From Holophagaceae bacterium (GTDB lineage: Bacteria; Acidobacteriota; Holophagae; Holophagales; Holophagaceae), in contig JADJVL010000006.1 of NCBI GenBank assembly GCA_016710635.1, positions 264,090 through 328,089 on the forward strand: a DNA stretch of 64,000 bases, given 5' to 3'. Positions 24,174 through 32,630 of the stretch are shown in pieces (within the stretch, counting starts at the first letter, position 1; every line of letters begins with the position of its first letter). The notes beneath the pieces were generated by a model. That model was not told where the DNA came from and did no database searches. It was given only the letters and a program-made list of their open reading frames with translations. A program made the position numbers and the translations under genes.

Positions 24174-26090
24174 TCAGTCCTCCGGAGCGGGCGGCGGAGG
24201 AGGCGGTAGGGGAGGCGCTGGTGGAGGTGGAGGCGGCGCAGAAGCGGGCGCGGGCGGCAGGGCCCGGGGCGTCGGCGCGGGTGGCGCGGGGGCGGGCGGT
24301 GCCGCCGGGCGCCTCGGGAGCATGGCCTGCGGCGCTAGTGCGGGCAGGGCCGGAAGCGCGGAGGTCGGCGTTGCGGGCGGGCGGGGCGCCCTGGGGGGTC
24401 GCGGGGGAACCGGCGCCAGGGCGGCCCGGGGCGTTCGGGCGGGCGGTGGCGGCGGGGGCGGTGGCGCCTCCCCGGGCTCGGGGTCTTCACCCAAGGCCTC
24501 TTCCGCCTGGTCCAGCGCGGCTTCCGCCGCGTCGAGGGCCTTTTCCGCCGCCTCCTCCTTCATGCCGGCCATGTCGCGGCTGAGCTTTTCGGTTTCCGCG
24601 GCGAGGCGCCGGCCATCGGCCTCCATGCGGGCCGCCTCTGCAGCCATGCGCGCGGCTTGCTGCTCCGCCCGCTCCCCGTCGCTCCGCGCGGCGTCGGCCT
24701 TGCGCGAGAGGGCTCCCGCCTGAAGGGCCAGGGCCCGGGCCTGCAATTCCAGGGCGCGGGCCTGGCGCTCGGCCTGCCCGCTCCGGGCCTCCGCCTCCTC
24801 GGCCTCGGCTTCGGCGCGCTGGGCCTGGGCTTCGACCTGGGCGCCGCGCGCCTCGAGCCGGGCCAGCCAGCGGCGAGCCTCGTCGTCCAGGGGCCGCTCG
24901 ACGCCGTTCACGCTGTACTGCTCATGGACCGTGCCCTTCGCATCCATCCAGGTCTTGTAGTCGCGCCGCCGCTTGCCGTCGTCCTCGCTGATCGACTTGT
25001 TGGTGCCTGGCTTCAGTCCCTGCAGCGCAGGGGCCGGGGCGGGGCGGGGCAAGGCCTTGGGCGCGGGCCCTTGAGCTGGGACGGAGAAGGCTCCGGTGGC
25101 GGGGATGGACGCCGCGAGCCCTGCGGCGAGCAGCATGGCCAGCCCCGTGCGGGGACGAAGGAAACCGGGGGTAGCGGAAGGATCGGGGGCGAGGAGACGC
25201 CGGATGCGGTTCATGAGGGAACCTCCATGGGCGGCCAGCTCCAGGGACGGCACGAGGCCGGGAGCGCGGCGCGGGTTCTGGGAACGAAGGCCCTCGAGTG
25301 CGGCGAGAGCCTCGGCATAGGCGATGGCGTCCCCGCACAGGGCCACCGCGAGATCGTCGCAGGCGTGTTCGCGCTCCTGGCGGATCCGCCGGGAGAGCCA
25401 CCAAACCGCGGGATGGTAGAAGAGCAGCGCCTCGATGGCGCTCTGAAGGCCGTTGAACAGCCAGTCCCGCCGCGCCACGTGCGCCAGCTCGTGGGCCAGC
25501 AGGGCGTCGATATGGAGCGGATCCAGCGCCGTGAACAGCGCGGCCGGCAGCCACACCACGGGACGGAGGAACCGCGCGGCCATGGGCAGGGCGATGGCCG
25601 TGGTCACGCGCACCTGGACGGCCCGCGCCAGGCCGAGCCGGGTGGCGTGGCGACGGGAACGCCAGGTCCAGAAGGCGTCGAGGGGTTCCCAGGGCGCCCG
25701 CAGGTAGCCATGGATCCGCCAGAATCCGCCCGCCATGCGGAGGAGGGCGAAGAGGACGCCGAAGCTCCAGACCGCCACCACCGAAGGGAGCAAGGGCTGG
25801 ACCGAGCCTCGGAGGGACGGCAACTGCAAGGCGGCGGTGAGGGCCGGGTGGGCGGTGGGTTCGAGGGGCGCACCCGCGGGCTGGACGAGGAGGGCGAAGG
25901 TGATCAGCGGCGCCGCAGCCATCGCGAGGAGCAGGGCGTAGGCGGTCCCATAGCGCAGCTTCGCCGAAGCGCGGCGCTGTGCCGTCAGCAGGCCCGCGGC
26001 CAGCAGACCGAGGAGGGCGCCTTGCCACAGGAAGTGCAGGAGGGTCCTGGCCAGAGGCTCGGTCCACGGGGAAAGGAGGAGCCCGTTCAC
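24174..26090 (-). CDS. BlaR1-like M56 membrane metallopeptidase with coiled-coil/proline-rich C-terminus
   Basis: This 638-residue protein has several N-terminal transmembrane helices (about 15-36, 48-70 and 102-120) and the M56 zinc site HELAH (200-204), with QEREHACDD (238-246) supplying the further ligand. In BlaR1/MecR1, ligand binding activates this site so that the BlaI repressor is lost. A last transmembrane helix lies near residue 310. In place of the usual penicillin-binding sensor the C-terminus is a long Ala/Glu/Arg coiled coil (about 400-530) followed by about 100 residues of Pro/Ala. The GTG start at 26090 overlaps the blaI stop by 4 nt. The stimulus is unknown. Confidence 0.85.
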   Translation of the reverse strand: MNGLLLSPWTEPLARTLLHFLWQGALLGLLAAGLLTAQRRASAKLRYGTAYALLLAMAAAPLITFALLVQPAGAPLEPTAHPALTAALQLPSLRGSVQPLLPSVVAVWSFGVLFALLRMAGGFWRIHGYLRAPWEPLDAFWTWRSRRHATRLGLARAVQVRVTTAIALPMAARFLRPVVWLPAALFTALDPLHIDALLAHELAHVARRDWLFNGLQSAIEALLFYHPAVWWLSRRIRQEREHACDDLAVALCGDAIAYAEALAALEGLRSQNPRRAPGLVPSLELAAHGGSLMNRIRRLLAPDPSATPGFLRPRTGLAMLLAAGLAASIPATGAFSVPAQGPAPKALPRPAPAPALQGLKPGTNKSISEDDGKRRRDYKTWMDAKGTVHEQYSVNGVERPLDDEARRWLARLEARGAQVEAQAQRAEAEAEEAEARSGQAERQARALELQARALALQAGALSRKADAARSDGERAEQQAARMAAEAARMEADGRRLAAETEKLSRDMAGMKEEAAEKALDAAEAALDQAEEALGEDPEPGEAPPPPPPPPARTPRAALAPVPPRPPRAPRPPATPTSALPALPALAPQAMLPRRPAAPPAPAPPAPTPRALPPAPASAPPPPPPAPPLPPPPPPAPED

Positions 26091-26476
26091 GGCTTCCTCC
26101 GTGGCTTCCGTCGCGCCTGGGCGATGAGCTCGGCGATGGCGGCCAGTTCCTCGGGGCCGGCGGCCCGGGTGTCCAGGGCCCGCTGCACCAGTTGCAGGGC
26201 GGAGCCGTCGAAGGCCCGGTCGAGGAGGTCCTTCACCAGGGATCCCTGGACCCGGGCCTCGGCGTGGACGGCCTCGTAGCGGTGGCTGCGCTCGGAGGCG
26301 TCGCGGCTCACGAGGCCCTTCTCCGCCATGATGGTGAGCATCTTCAACACAGTCGTGTAGGCGGTCTCCTTGGTCTCCAGGAGCACGTCGTGGACTTCCC
26401 GGACGGTGCTGGGGCCGCGGTTCCAGAGCACCCGCAGGATGGCCAGTTCTCCGTCGGTGGGGCGGGGCTCGATCAC
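26087..26476 (-). CDS. BlaI/MecI/CopY-family transcriptional repressor
   Basis: The 129-residue protein is a typical penicillinase-repressor family member. A winged-helix N-terminal domain (TDGELAILRVLWNRGPSTVREV, then TAYTTVLKMLTIMAEKGLV) is followed by a short dimerisation helix bundle. The GTG start has AGGAG at a good distance. A perfect palindrome lies between start and promoter, so the repressor almost certainly regulates its own operon with the M56 peptidase. The C-terminus is unusually basic (ARRKPRRKP). The operon has no beta-lactamase gene. Confidence 0.9.
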   Translation of the reverse strand: MIEPRPTDGELAILRVLWNRGPSTVREVHDVLLETKETAYTTVLKMLTIMAEKGLVSRDASERSHRYEAVHAEARVQGSLVKDLLDRAFDGSALQLVQRALDTRAAGPEELAAIAELIAQARRKPRRKP

Positions 26477-26490
26477 GGGGGCTCCTGAAC

Positions 26491-26506
26491 TACTAACACA
26501 TTAGTA
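26491..26506. promoter_or_regulatory. BlaI-type operator
   Basis: TACTAA (26491-26496), CACA, TTAGTA (26501-26506) is a perfect 6-bp-arm inverted repeat just upstream of the repressor gene. The adjoining TAGTACTA (26502-26509) is a second, overlapping 8-bp palindrome. BlaI-family proteins bind dyads of this kind. Confidence 0.72.
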
Positions 26507-26528
26507 CTATCGGATTAGGAGATGTCAA
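26501..26528 (-). promoter_or_regulatory. promoter of the BlaI/M56 operon
   Basis: A perfect -35 box TTGACA (26528-26523) and a -10-like TACTAA (26506-26501) are separated by 16 bp; shifting one base gives ACTAAT with 17 bp. The -10 coincides with one arm of the operator, so bound repressor would block RNA polymerase directly. Confidence 0.6.
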
Positions 26529-26628
26529 GGGAGGGGCGGCAGCTTTTTATGTACGGGGCTGGGACACCGAGGTTCAGGCCTTCCCAGGGCCCGCCGGAGC
26601 GCCGGGTTCCGGGGCCCCCCGGGCCGCC

Positions 26629-29226
26629 TCAGGGCTTGGGCCGGAGAAACGCTTCGAAGGGGGCGTAGCCCTGGAGACCTTCGAAGGCCACGTCCAGGTG
26701 GCGCACGTGGCCGATGGGCTGGCCCTCCGCGGTGGCCTCCCGCAGCAGGGTGAGGGCCAGGTCCTTCTCGCCGAGCCGGCTCGCGATCCGGGCCCGGAGC
26801 AGGGACAGGTTTCCCAGCTGGTCCTTGCGGGGCAGCCGCGCCAGCCGGGCCATGACGGCGCGGGCCTCCGGCGCCTGGCCCAGATCCGCATGGATCACGC
26901 CGAGGCGGCCCAGGGCCGGGAGGCTGGCCGGATTCCTGCGGAGGATCCCCTGCCCCGCGGCCAGGGCCTCGGGCAGGCGGCCCGCGAGGTAGAGCCCTTC
27001 CATCCTGAGCAGCTGCAGCCCCTCGGCCTCCGCCCCGGCGTCGAGCTTGCGCTGGATGGACTGGCAGGTCTCGCCGGCGAGGCGCGCGGAGGCGTCCCGG
27101 TGCCCGTGGATGCGGAGGTCCTGGGCCACCCGGAGGGCGTAGTCGGGGTCGCCGGTGAGGAGCTCCCGCCCCAGGGCCTCGGCCTCCTCCGGGCGGTTCC
27201 GGCCGCTGGCGGCCCAGGCCCGGTGGGCCTTCAGCTTGGTGTGCTCGGGGTAGACGGCGAGGAAGCGGCGGCCCACCTCCAGCTCCTGGTCGTACTGCCC
27301 CTGGAGATGGTGGGACCACGCGAGGATGGCGCCCATGTCGGAGCCGATGGGCACCCGGGCGTTCACCAGCTTCTCCCAGCGGATGGGCCGCGTGGCCGCG
27401 GCCACCGCCTCCGCGCAGTGGTTGGTCACAAGGGCGGTGTAGGCATGCTGGTGGTTCACCAGGGGACTGCCCGGGGCGAGGCGGCTCGCTTCCCGGATGG
27501 GCCCCATGGCCTCCTCGTTGCGGCCCTCCATGAGGGCCCGGACGTTCTCGACCATGCAGCGGTCGAGGGTGTTCATCCTGTCCAGGGCCTGGTCCAGCTG
27601 GGCGAACTGGGCCCGCACGCCATCGAAGTCATTCTCGCCCTGCCGGATGAAGGCGATGGGCAGCCGGGCCACCATCAGGTCGGGATCGAGCTGGATGGCC
27701 TTCTCGAAGCGCGCCTCCGCCCCGGGCCTCGAGTTCCAGTAGAGTTCCCAGCCCACGAGCCATTCCTTGTAGGCCGGATAGCGCGGCGGAATCACCACCC
27801 GCCCGGGATCGAGGTAGGGGTCGAGGATGCGCCCGGCGACGCCGCTGGCGAGGCGCTGGGCCACGGCTTCGAGGACCTGGTCCGCCTGGGCCCGGGGGGC
27901 GCGCTCGGGCTTCACGAGCGCCACCACCTTGCCCAGGTTCGCGTCGTAGAGGCTGGCCTGGACCTGCAGCTCGCCGCCACTGAGCTGGTAGGCGCCGGTG
28001 ATGACGAGCCCCGCGCCGGTCCGGGCCGCGAAGGCGCGCAGGGCGCGCGCGCCGGCGGCGGAATCCGGATCGCCCAGGGCCAGGGTCGCGGGCTGCGGCG
28101 AGGCCTCCGCCGCCCCGGTCTGGGCGATGGCTTCGGCGGCGCGCTCGGCGGCCAGGCGGCCGAGGAGGGCCTGGGCGGGATCCCCGGTGCGGTCCTCGAA
28201 GGCGGCGATGGCCACCTTCGTTTCCGAAAGCACCACCGGCGTCCGGCCCCGCTGGAGCAGGAAGGCGCCGGCGCCCAGCAGGACCGCCCCGCCGGCGGCC
28301 GCGGCGGGCCACCTCCACCTGCGCCAGCCCTGGCGGGGACGGGCCAGCGCGAGGGTGGCGGACTGGGTTCGCCGGGATGCCACCTGGAGGGTGGCGGAGG
28401 GATCCGCATCCAGGTCCAGGAGGTCCTGGCGGAAGCGCTCGGCGCTGGGATAGCGCAGGCGCGGATCCTTCTGCAAAGCCCGTTCGGCGATGAAGTCGAG
28501 GGCCGGCGGCAGCCCCGGTGCCAGGCTCGACGGGGCCGGGGCCTCCCCGTGGAGGATGGCGGCGAGGGTGGCTTCAATGCCTTCGCCCTGGAAGGCCGGG
28601 CGGCCGGTGAGCGCTTCGAAGAGCACCATCCCGGCAGCCCAGAGGTCGCTGCGGGGATCCACGGGCTTGCCGCCCACCTGCTCCGGACTCAGGTACTGGG
28701 CCGTGCCCATCACCACGCCCGTGCGGGTGAGGCCATCGGCGCCGGCGGTCTTGGCGAGGCCGAAGTCCACCACCTTCACCTCGTCCCGGGGGCTGACCAT
28801 GATGTTGGCGGGCTTGATGTCCCGGTGCACCAGGCCCCGGGCGTGGGCGTGGGCGAGGGCCGCCAGCACCTGCGCGAGGATGCGCACCGCCCGTTCCCAG
28901 GGCAGCGGCCCCTCCCGCAGCAGCTCCCGCAGGCTTCGGCCCTCGCACAGGGCCATGACGATGAACAGGCCGCCCTCCTCCGTCTCCTCGATGGCGTGGA
29001 CGTGGCAGATATTCGGGTGGTCGAGGCCCGAAGCGTGGCGGGCCTCCTGCAGGAAGCGGCGACGAGCCTCCTCGGCGCGGGTGGTCTGCAGGGGCAGGAC
29101 CTTCAGCGCCACCCGCCGGCCCAGCCGCTGGTCCTCCGCCAGGTAGACCACGCCCATGCCCCCTTCGCCGAGCTTCTCGAGGATCCGGTAGTGCGTGAGG
29201 GTCTGGCCGATCATGGGAGTGCCCAT
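26629..29226 (-). CDS. PknB-type serine/threonine protein kinase with transmembrane helix and TPR-like C-terminal half
   Basis: The protein is 865 residues. The kinase domain occupies about 13-275, with the glycine loop GEGGMGVVYL (20-29), Lys42, HRDIKPAN (134-141) and DFG (154-156), all intact. A transmembrane helix (about 307-325) separates it from about 540 extracytoplasmic residues. These begin with a domain resembling the FlgO/CsgG-like segment of such kinases (VAIAAFEDRTGDPAQALL) and continue as TPR-like helices. Such kinases are numerous in Acidobacteria. The ATG at 29226 has GGAG 9 nt upstream; an ATG at 29214 is possible. The FHA protein at 15830-18988 is a conceivable partner but not a demonstrated one. 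Confidence 0.9.
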   Translation of the reverse strand: MGTPMIGQTLTHYRILEKLGEGGMGVVYLAEDQRLGRRVALKVLPLQTTRAEEARRRFLQEARHASGLDHPNICHVHAIEETEEGGLFIVMALCEGRSLRELLREGPLPWERAVRILAQVLAALAHAHARGLVHRDIKPANIMVSPRDEVKVVDFGLAKTAGADGLTRTGVVMGTAQYLSPEQVGGKPVDPRSDLWAAGMVLFEALTGRPAFQGEGIEATLAAILHGEAPAPSSLAPGLPPALDFIAERALQKDPRLRYPSAERFRQDLLDLDADPSATLQVASRRTQSATLALARPRQGWRRWRWPAAAAGGAVLLGAGAFLLQRGRTPVVLSETKVAIAAFEDRTGDPAQALLGRLAAERAAEAIAQTGAAEASPQPATLALGDPDSAAGARALRAFAARTGAGLVITGAYQLSGGELQVQASLYDANLGKVVALVKPERAPRAQADQVLEAVAQRLASGVAGRILDPYLDPGRVVIPPRYPAYKEWLVGWELYWNSRPGAEARFEKAIQLDPDLMVARLPIAFIRQGENDFDGVRAQFAQLDQALDRMNTLDRCMVENVRALMEGRNEEAMGPIREASRLAPGSPLVNHQHAYTALVTNHCAEAVAAATRPIRWEKLVNARVPIGSDMGAILAWSHHLQGQYDQELEVGRRFLAVYPEHTKLKAHRAWAASGRNRPEEAEALGRELLTGDPDYALRVAQDLRIHGHRDASARLAGETCQSIQRKLDAGAEAEGLQLLRMEGLYLAGRLPEALAAGQGILRRNPASLPALGRLGVIHADLGQAPEARAVMARLARLPRKDQLGNLSLLRARIASRLGEKDLALTLLREATAEGQPIGHVRHLDVAFEGLQGYAPFEAFLRPKP

Positions 29227-29289
29227 GGAATAGGCTCCGGCGGGGTCGCGGTCAAGGCCGATGTTGCGGTCCTCGGGACTCCGGCGCCC

Positions 29290-30438
29290 TCAGAGCCCCC
29301 GCAGCCGCACTGCGGCGGCCTCCAGAGTGGCGTCGGATTTCGCGAAGCAGAAGCGCACCAGGCGGGCTTCCAGGGCCTGCTCGCAGAAGGGCGAGAGGGG
29401 GATGGCCGCCACGCCCGCCTCCTGGCACAACCGTTCACAGAAGGCGCGGTCGCCCTCCGCGCTGATGGCCGAGTAGTCCGCCAGCTGGAAGTAGGCACCG
29501 GCCACCGGCAGCAGGCGGAAGCGGGAGCCTTCGAGGAGCTGCCGGAAGCGGTCCCGCTTCGCCTGGTAGAAGGCTGGTAGCCCCTCGTGATGCTCCGGAT
29601 GGAACTCCAGCATGTGGGCGAAGGCGGCCTGGGCGGCGTGAAAGGTGCAGAAGGTGAGGAACTGGTGCACCTTCCGGAACTCGGCGCTGAGGCGCTCCGG
29701 CGCGATGGCGGTGCCCACCTTCCAGCCCGTGCAGTGGTAGGTCTTGCCGAAGGAGCCGACGACGAGGGCGCGCTCCCGCAGCTCGGCGTGGCCCAGGACG
29801 CTGCAGGGTGGGAGGCCGTCGAAGACCAGGTGCTCGTAGACCTCGTCGGAGAGCACCAGCACCTCCGTGTCCCGCAGCAGGGCGGCGAGGGCCTCCAGGT
29901 CCGACGGGGCCAGCACCGTGCCGGCGGGATTGTGGGGCGTGTTGACCACGAGCATCCGCGTGCGGGGCGACAGGGCGGCCCGCACCGCGTCCCAGTCCAC
30001 GGCGAACTCCGCGGGGCGCAGGGGCACGTGCACGGGCACGCCGCCCTGGAGCCGCACCGCCGGATCGTAGCTGTCATAGCAGGGGTCCAGGAGGATCACC
30101 TCGTCACCGGGCCGGACGAAGGCGGCGATGGCGGCGAAGAGGGCCTCCGTGCCGCCGGAGGTGACGGTGACTTCCGAACCCGGGTCCACCGTCGCGCCGT
30201 GCCGTTCCTGGGCGAGGCGGGCCACCTGCTCCCGCAGCCCCAGCAAGCCCGGCATGGGGGCGTACTGGTTCAGGCCGTCGGTCACGGCCTTGGCGAGGGC
30301 TTCCCGCAGGGCCGCGGGCGGATCGTAGTCCGGGAAGCCCTGCCCCAGGTTCACCGCGCCGCACTGCTGGGCCAGCAGGGTCATCTCCGTGAAGATGGTG
30401 GTGCCCACGGAGGGCAGCTTGCTGGCGGGAGGCCGCAT
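29290..30438 (-). CDS. PLP-dependent aminotransferase, class I/II (methionine/kynurenine aminotransferase-like)
   Basis: The protein is 382 residues. The fold-type I motifs are all present: NLGQGFPDYDPP near the N-terminus, NTPHNPAG, SDEVYEHLVF and the PLP-lysine segment SFGKTYHCTGWKVG. The combination NLGQGFPDY with SFGKTYHCTGWK is typical of the YbdL/kynurenine aminotransferase branch, which uses methionine and aromatic amino acids with 2-oxo acids. The ATG at 30438 shares a base with the stop of the serine dehydratase gene (TGATG), so the two enzymes are coproduced. The exact substrate is not determinable. Confidence 0.87.
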   Translation of the reverse strand: MRPPASKLPSVGTTIFTEMTLLAQQCGAVNLGQGFPDYDPPAALREALAKAVTDGLNQYAPMPGLLGLREQVARLAQERHGATVDPGSEVTVTSGGTEALFAAIAAFVRPGDEVILLDPCYDSYDPAVRLQGGVPVHVPLRPAEFAVDWDAVRAALSPRTRMLVVNTPHNPAGTVLAPSDLEALAALLRDTEVLVLSDEVYEHLVFDGLPPCSVLGHAELRERALVVGSFGKTYHCTGWKVGTAIAPERLSAEFRKVHQFLTFCTFHAAQAAFAHMLEFHPEHHEGLPAFYQAKRDRFRQLLEGSRFRLLPVAGAYFQLADYSAISAEGDRAFCERLCQEAGVAAIPLSPFCEQALEARLVRFCFAKSDATLEAAAVRLRGL

Positions 30439-31853
30439 CAGCACTCCGGCAGGTTCACGCCGATCTCGGGCGGCGCTTCCATCACATTGACCGCGAGGCC
30501 GCCCCGGGCGGTCTCCTTGTACTTGGCCTTCATGTCGGCGCCGGTGTCCCGCATGGTCTTGATGACGTTGTCCAGGCTGACGAAGTGGGTGCCGTCGCCC
30601 TTCAGGGCCATGCGGGCGGCGTTGATGGCCTTGATGGCGGCCATGGCGTTGCGCTCGATGCACGGCACCTGCACGAGCCCGCCGACCGGATCGCAAGTAA
30701 GGCCGAGGTTGTGCTCCATGCCGATTTCGGCGGCGTTCTCGACCTGGGCGGGCGTGCCGCCCATGACTTCCGCCAGGGCCCCGGCGGCCATGGAACAGGC
30801 GCTGCCCACCTCGCCCTGGCAGCCCACCTCGGCGCCACTGATGGAGGCATTCTCCTTGTAGAGCACGCCGATGGCCCCCGCCGTCAGGAGGAACCGCACC
30901 ACGCCATCGTCGGTGGCGCCGGGCACGAAGCGCCGGTAGTAGTGCAGCACCGCGGGGATGATGCCGGCGGCGCCGTTGGTGGGGGCCGTCACCACCCGCC
31001 CGCCGGCGGCGTTCTCCTCGTTCACGGCCAGGGCGTAGAGGTCCACCCAGTCCAGGGCGGTGAGGGGATCGCTGAGGCCCGCTTCCGGATTCGAGAGCAG
31101 CTGCCGATGGATGTCCGGGGCCCGGCGGCGCACCTTGAGGCCGCCCGGCAGGATGCCCTCCGTGGCGCAGCCCCGCTTCACGCAGGCCTGCATGACCGCC
31201 CAGATCTCCAGCAGGCCCGCCCGCAGGTCGGGAACGCGCCGCATGGCCTCCTCGTTGGCCGCCATCACTTCGCTGATGCTCAGGCCCTCCCGGCGGCAGA
31301 CCGCCAGCAACTCGGCGCCGCTGGCGAAGTGGTGGGGCAGCTGCCGGCCCTTGAGGCCCGCCAGCCCGCCAAGGGTCTCGTCTCCGGTCCCGCAGACCAC
31401 GAAGCCGCCGCCCACGGAGAAGTAGGTCTTGGAAGCGAGCTCCACGCCGTCCCCGTCCCAGGCGGTGAAGCGCAGGCCGTTGGGGTGGAAGGGGAGCGAT
31501 TTGCGCTCGAACTTGAGGTTTTCCGCTTCCTTGAAGGCGATGGCGTGCTCCCCCAGCAGGTTGAGCCGACCCGATTCCCGGATGGCCGCCAGCATCGCTT
31601 CCACCCCTTCGATGGGCACGCCCTCCGGCGTCTCCCCCTGCAGGCCCAGCAGCACCGCCTTGTCGGAGCCGTGGCCCCGGCCCGTGGCCCCCAGGGACCC
31701 GTAGAGCTCGGCCTTCAGGGTGTGGACCCGGGCCAGCGTCCCGGCGTCCTTCAGTGCCACGGCGAACATCCGGGCGGCCTTCATGGGACCCACCGTGTGG
31801 GACGACGAAGGGCCGATGCCGATCTTGAAGAGGTCGAAGACGCTGATGGCCAT
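30438..31853 (-). CDS. sdaA: L-serine ammonia-lyase (iron-sulfur, single chain)
   Basis: This 471-residue enzyme has the beta domain (SVFDLFKIGIGPSSSHTVGP) and the alpha domain (GCQGEVGSACSMAAGAL and LTCDPVGGLVQVPC) in one polypeptide, as in E. coli SdaA. The conserved cysteines in these segments hold the catalytic 4Fe-4S cluster. It converts L-serine to pyruvate and ammonia. The ATG has only a weak AGGA upstream. A TAGTCT hexamer 35 nt before it may be the -10. It heads a two-gene unit with the aminotransferase, which suggests amino acid catabolism. Confidence 0.95.
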   Translation of the reverse strand: MAISVFDLFKIGIGPSSSHTVGPMKAARMFAVALKDAGTLARVHTLKAELYGSLGATGRGHGSDKAVLLGLQGETPEGVPIEGVEAMLAAIRESGRLNLLGEHAIAFKEAENLKFERKSLPFHPNGLRFTAWDGDGVELASKTYFSVGGGFVVCGTGDETLGGLAGLKGRQLPHHFASGAELLAVCRREGLSISEVMAANEEAMRRVPDLRAGLLEIWAVMQACVKRGCATEGILPGGLKVRRRAPDIHRQLLSNPEAGLSDPLTALDWVDLYALAVNEENAAGGRVVTAPTNGAAGIIPAVLHYYRRFVPGATDDGVVRFLLTAGAIGVLYKENASISGAEVGCQGEVGSACSMAAGALAEVMGGTPAQVENAAEIGMEHNLGLTCDPVGGLVQVPCIERNAMAAIKAINAARMALKGDGTHFVSLDNVIKTMRDTGADMKAKYKETARGGLAVNVMEAPPEIGVNLPEC

Positions 31854-31888
31854 GCTGGGGTGTCCTGGGTTTGGGTCCTGGGCCCTAC

Positions 31889-31917
31889 AGACTACAGCCC
31901 TGGCGTCCCGGTCTCAG
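31889..31917 (-). promoter_or_regulatory. candidate promoter of sdaA
   Basis: CTGAGA (31917-31912) and TAGTCT (31894-31889) have a 17-bp spacer, between the glycosyltransferase stop and the sdaA start. The -10 has the same form as others in this window. Confidence 0.3.
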
Positions 31918-32624
31918 CACTGCAGCGAGAACCACGCGATCAGCCAGGTGTCCATGGCGCCGCGGAAATGGCTCTTGCCGCCGTGGTAGATGGCCTGGAT
32001 GGGGATGTGGGCCCAGTGGAGCTTCCAGTCGGAGGCCTTCATGGAGATCTCCATCTCGATGGCGAAGCCCGTGGAGCGCAGGTCGATGCGGTCCAGCACC
32101 TTCTTGCGGATGAGGCGGAAGCCCGACTGGCTGTCCTCCCACTTCACCCCGGCGATGCGGCCCAGGGTCCAGCTGCCGAGCGCGTTGGTGCGCCAGCGGG
32201 CCTTGGGGATGATGGCCCGGTTCTGGAAGCGGCTGCCGATGAGGAAGTCCGCGTCGGGATGCTGGGCGAGGTAGTCCACGAAGCCCTGGAAATCCTTCGG
32301 ATCGTGCTGCCCGTCGCCATCGATGAAGAGGATGAAGTCCAGATCATCGGAGCGCAGGGCCGCGAGGCCCGCCCGCAGGGCCTGGCCCTTGCCGCCCCCC
32401 TGGGGCCGGCGGAGGGAGAGCACCTCGGCGCCGGCTTCAAGGGCGATCCGGGCGGTGCCATCGTCGGAGTTGTCGTCCACCACGAGGATGCGGGCGAGGC
32501 CATAGGGCGCGAGGCCGGCCACGACGCCGCCCACGTGCGCCTCCTCGTCGTGGGCGGCGATGAGGGCGGCGATGCGCGGCGGATAGGGGGCCGAAACGGG
32601 GGTCGGAGCTGGGTTTGGATCCAC
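31914..32624 (-). CDS. family 2 glycosyltransferase (dolichyl-phosphate mannose synthase-like)
   Basis: The protein is 236 residues with the GT-A signatures of the polyprenyl-phosphate sugar transferases: ALIAAHDEE at the N-terminus, VVDDNSDDGTA, the DXD-type FIDGDGQHDPKD and the acceptor-side GSRFQNR and DSQSGFRLI. It would transfer a sugar from a nucleotide donor to a polyprenyl phosphate or another acceptor at the membrane. There is no transmembrane helix. The GTG at 32624 lies 7 nt before the stop region of the M61 gene, so it is likely cotranscribed with it. Confidence 0.85.
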   Translation of the reverse strand: MDPNPAPTPVSAPYPPRIAALIAAHDEEAHVGGVVAGLAPYGLARILVVDDNSDDGTARIALEAGAEVLSLRRPQGGGKGQALRAGLAALRSDDLDFILFIDGDGQHDPKDFQGFVDYLAQHPDADFLIGSRFQNRAIIPKARWRTNALGSWTLGRIAGVKWEDSQSGFRLIRKKVLDRIDLRSTGFAIEMEISMKASDWKLHWAHIPIQAIYHGGKSHFRGAMDTWLIAWFSLQC

Positions 32625-32630
32625 GGAAGC

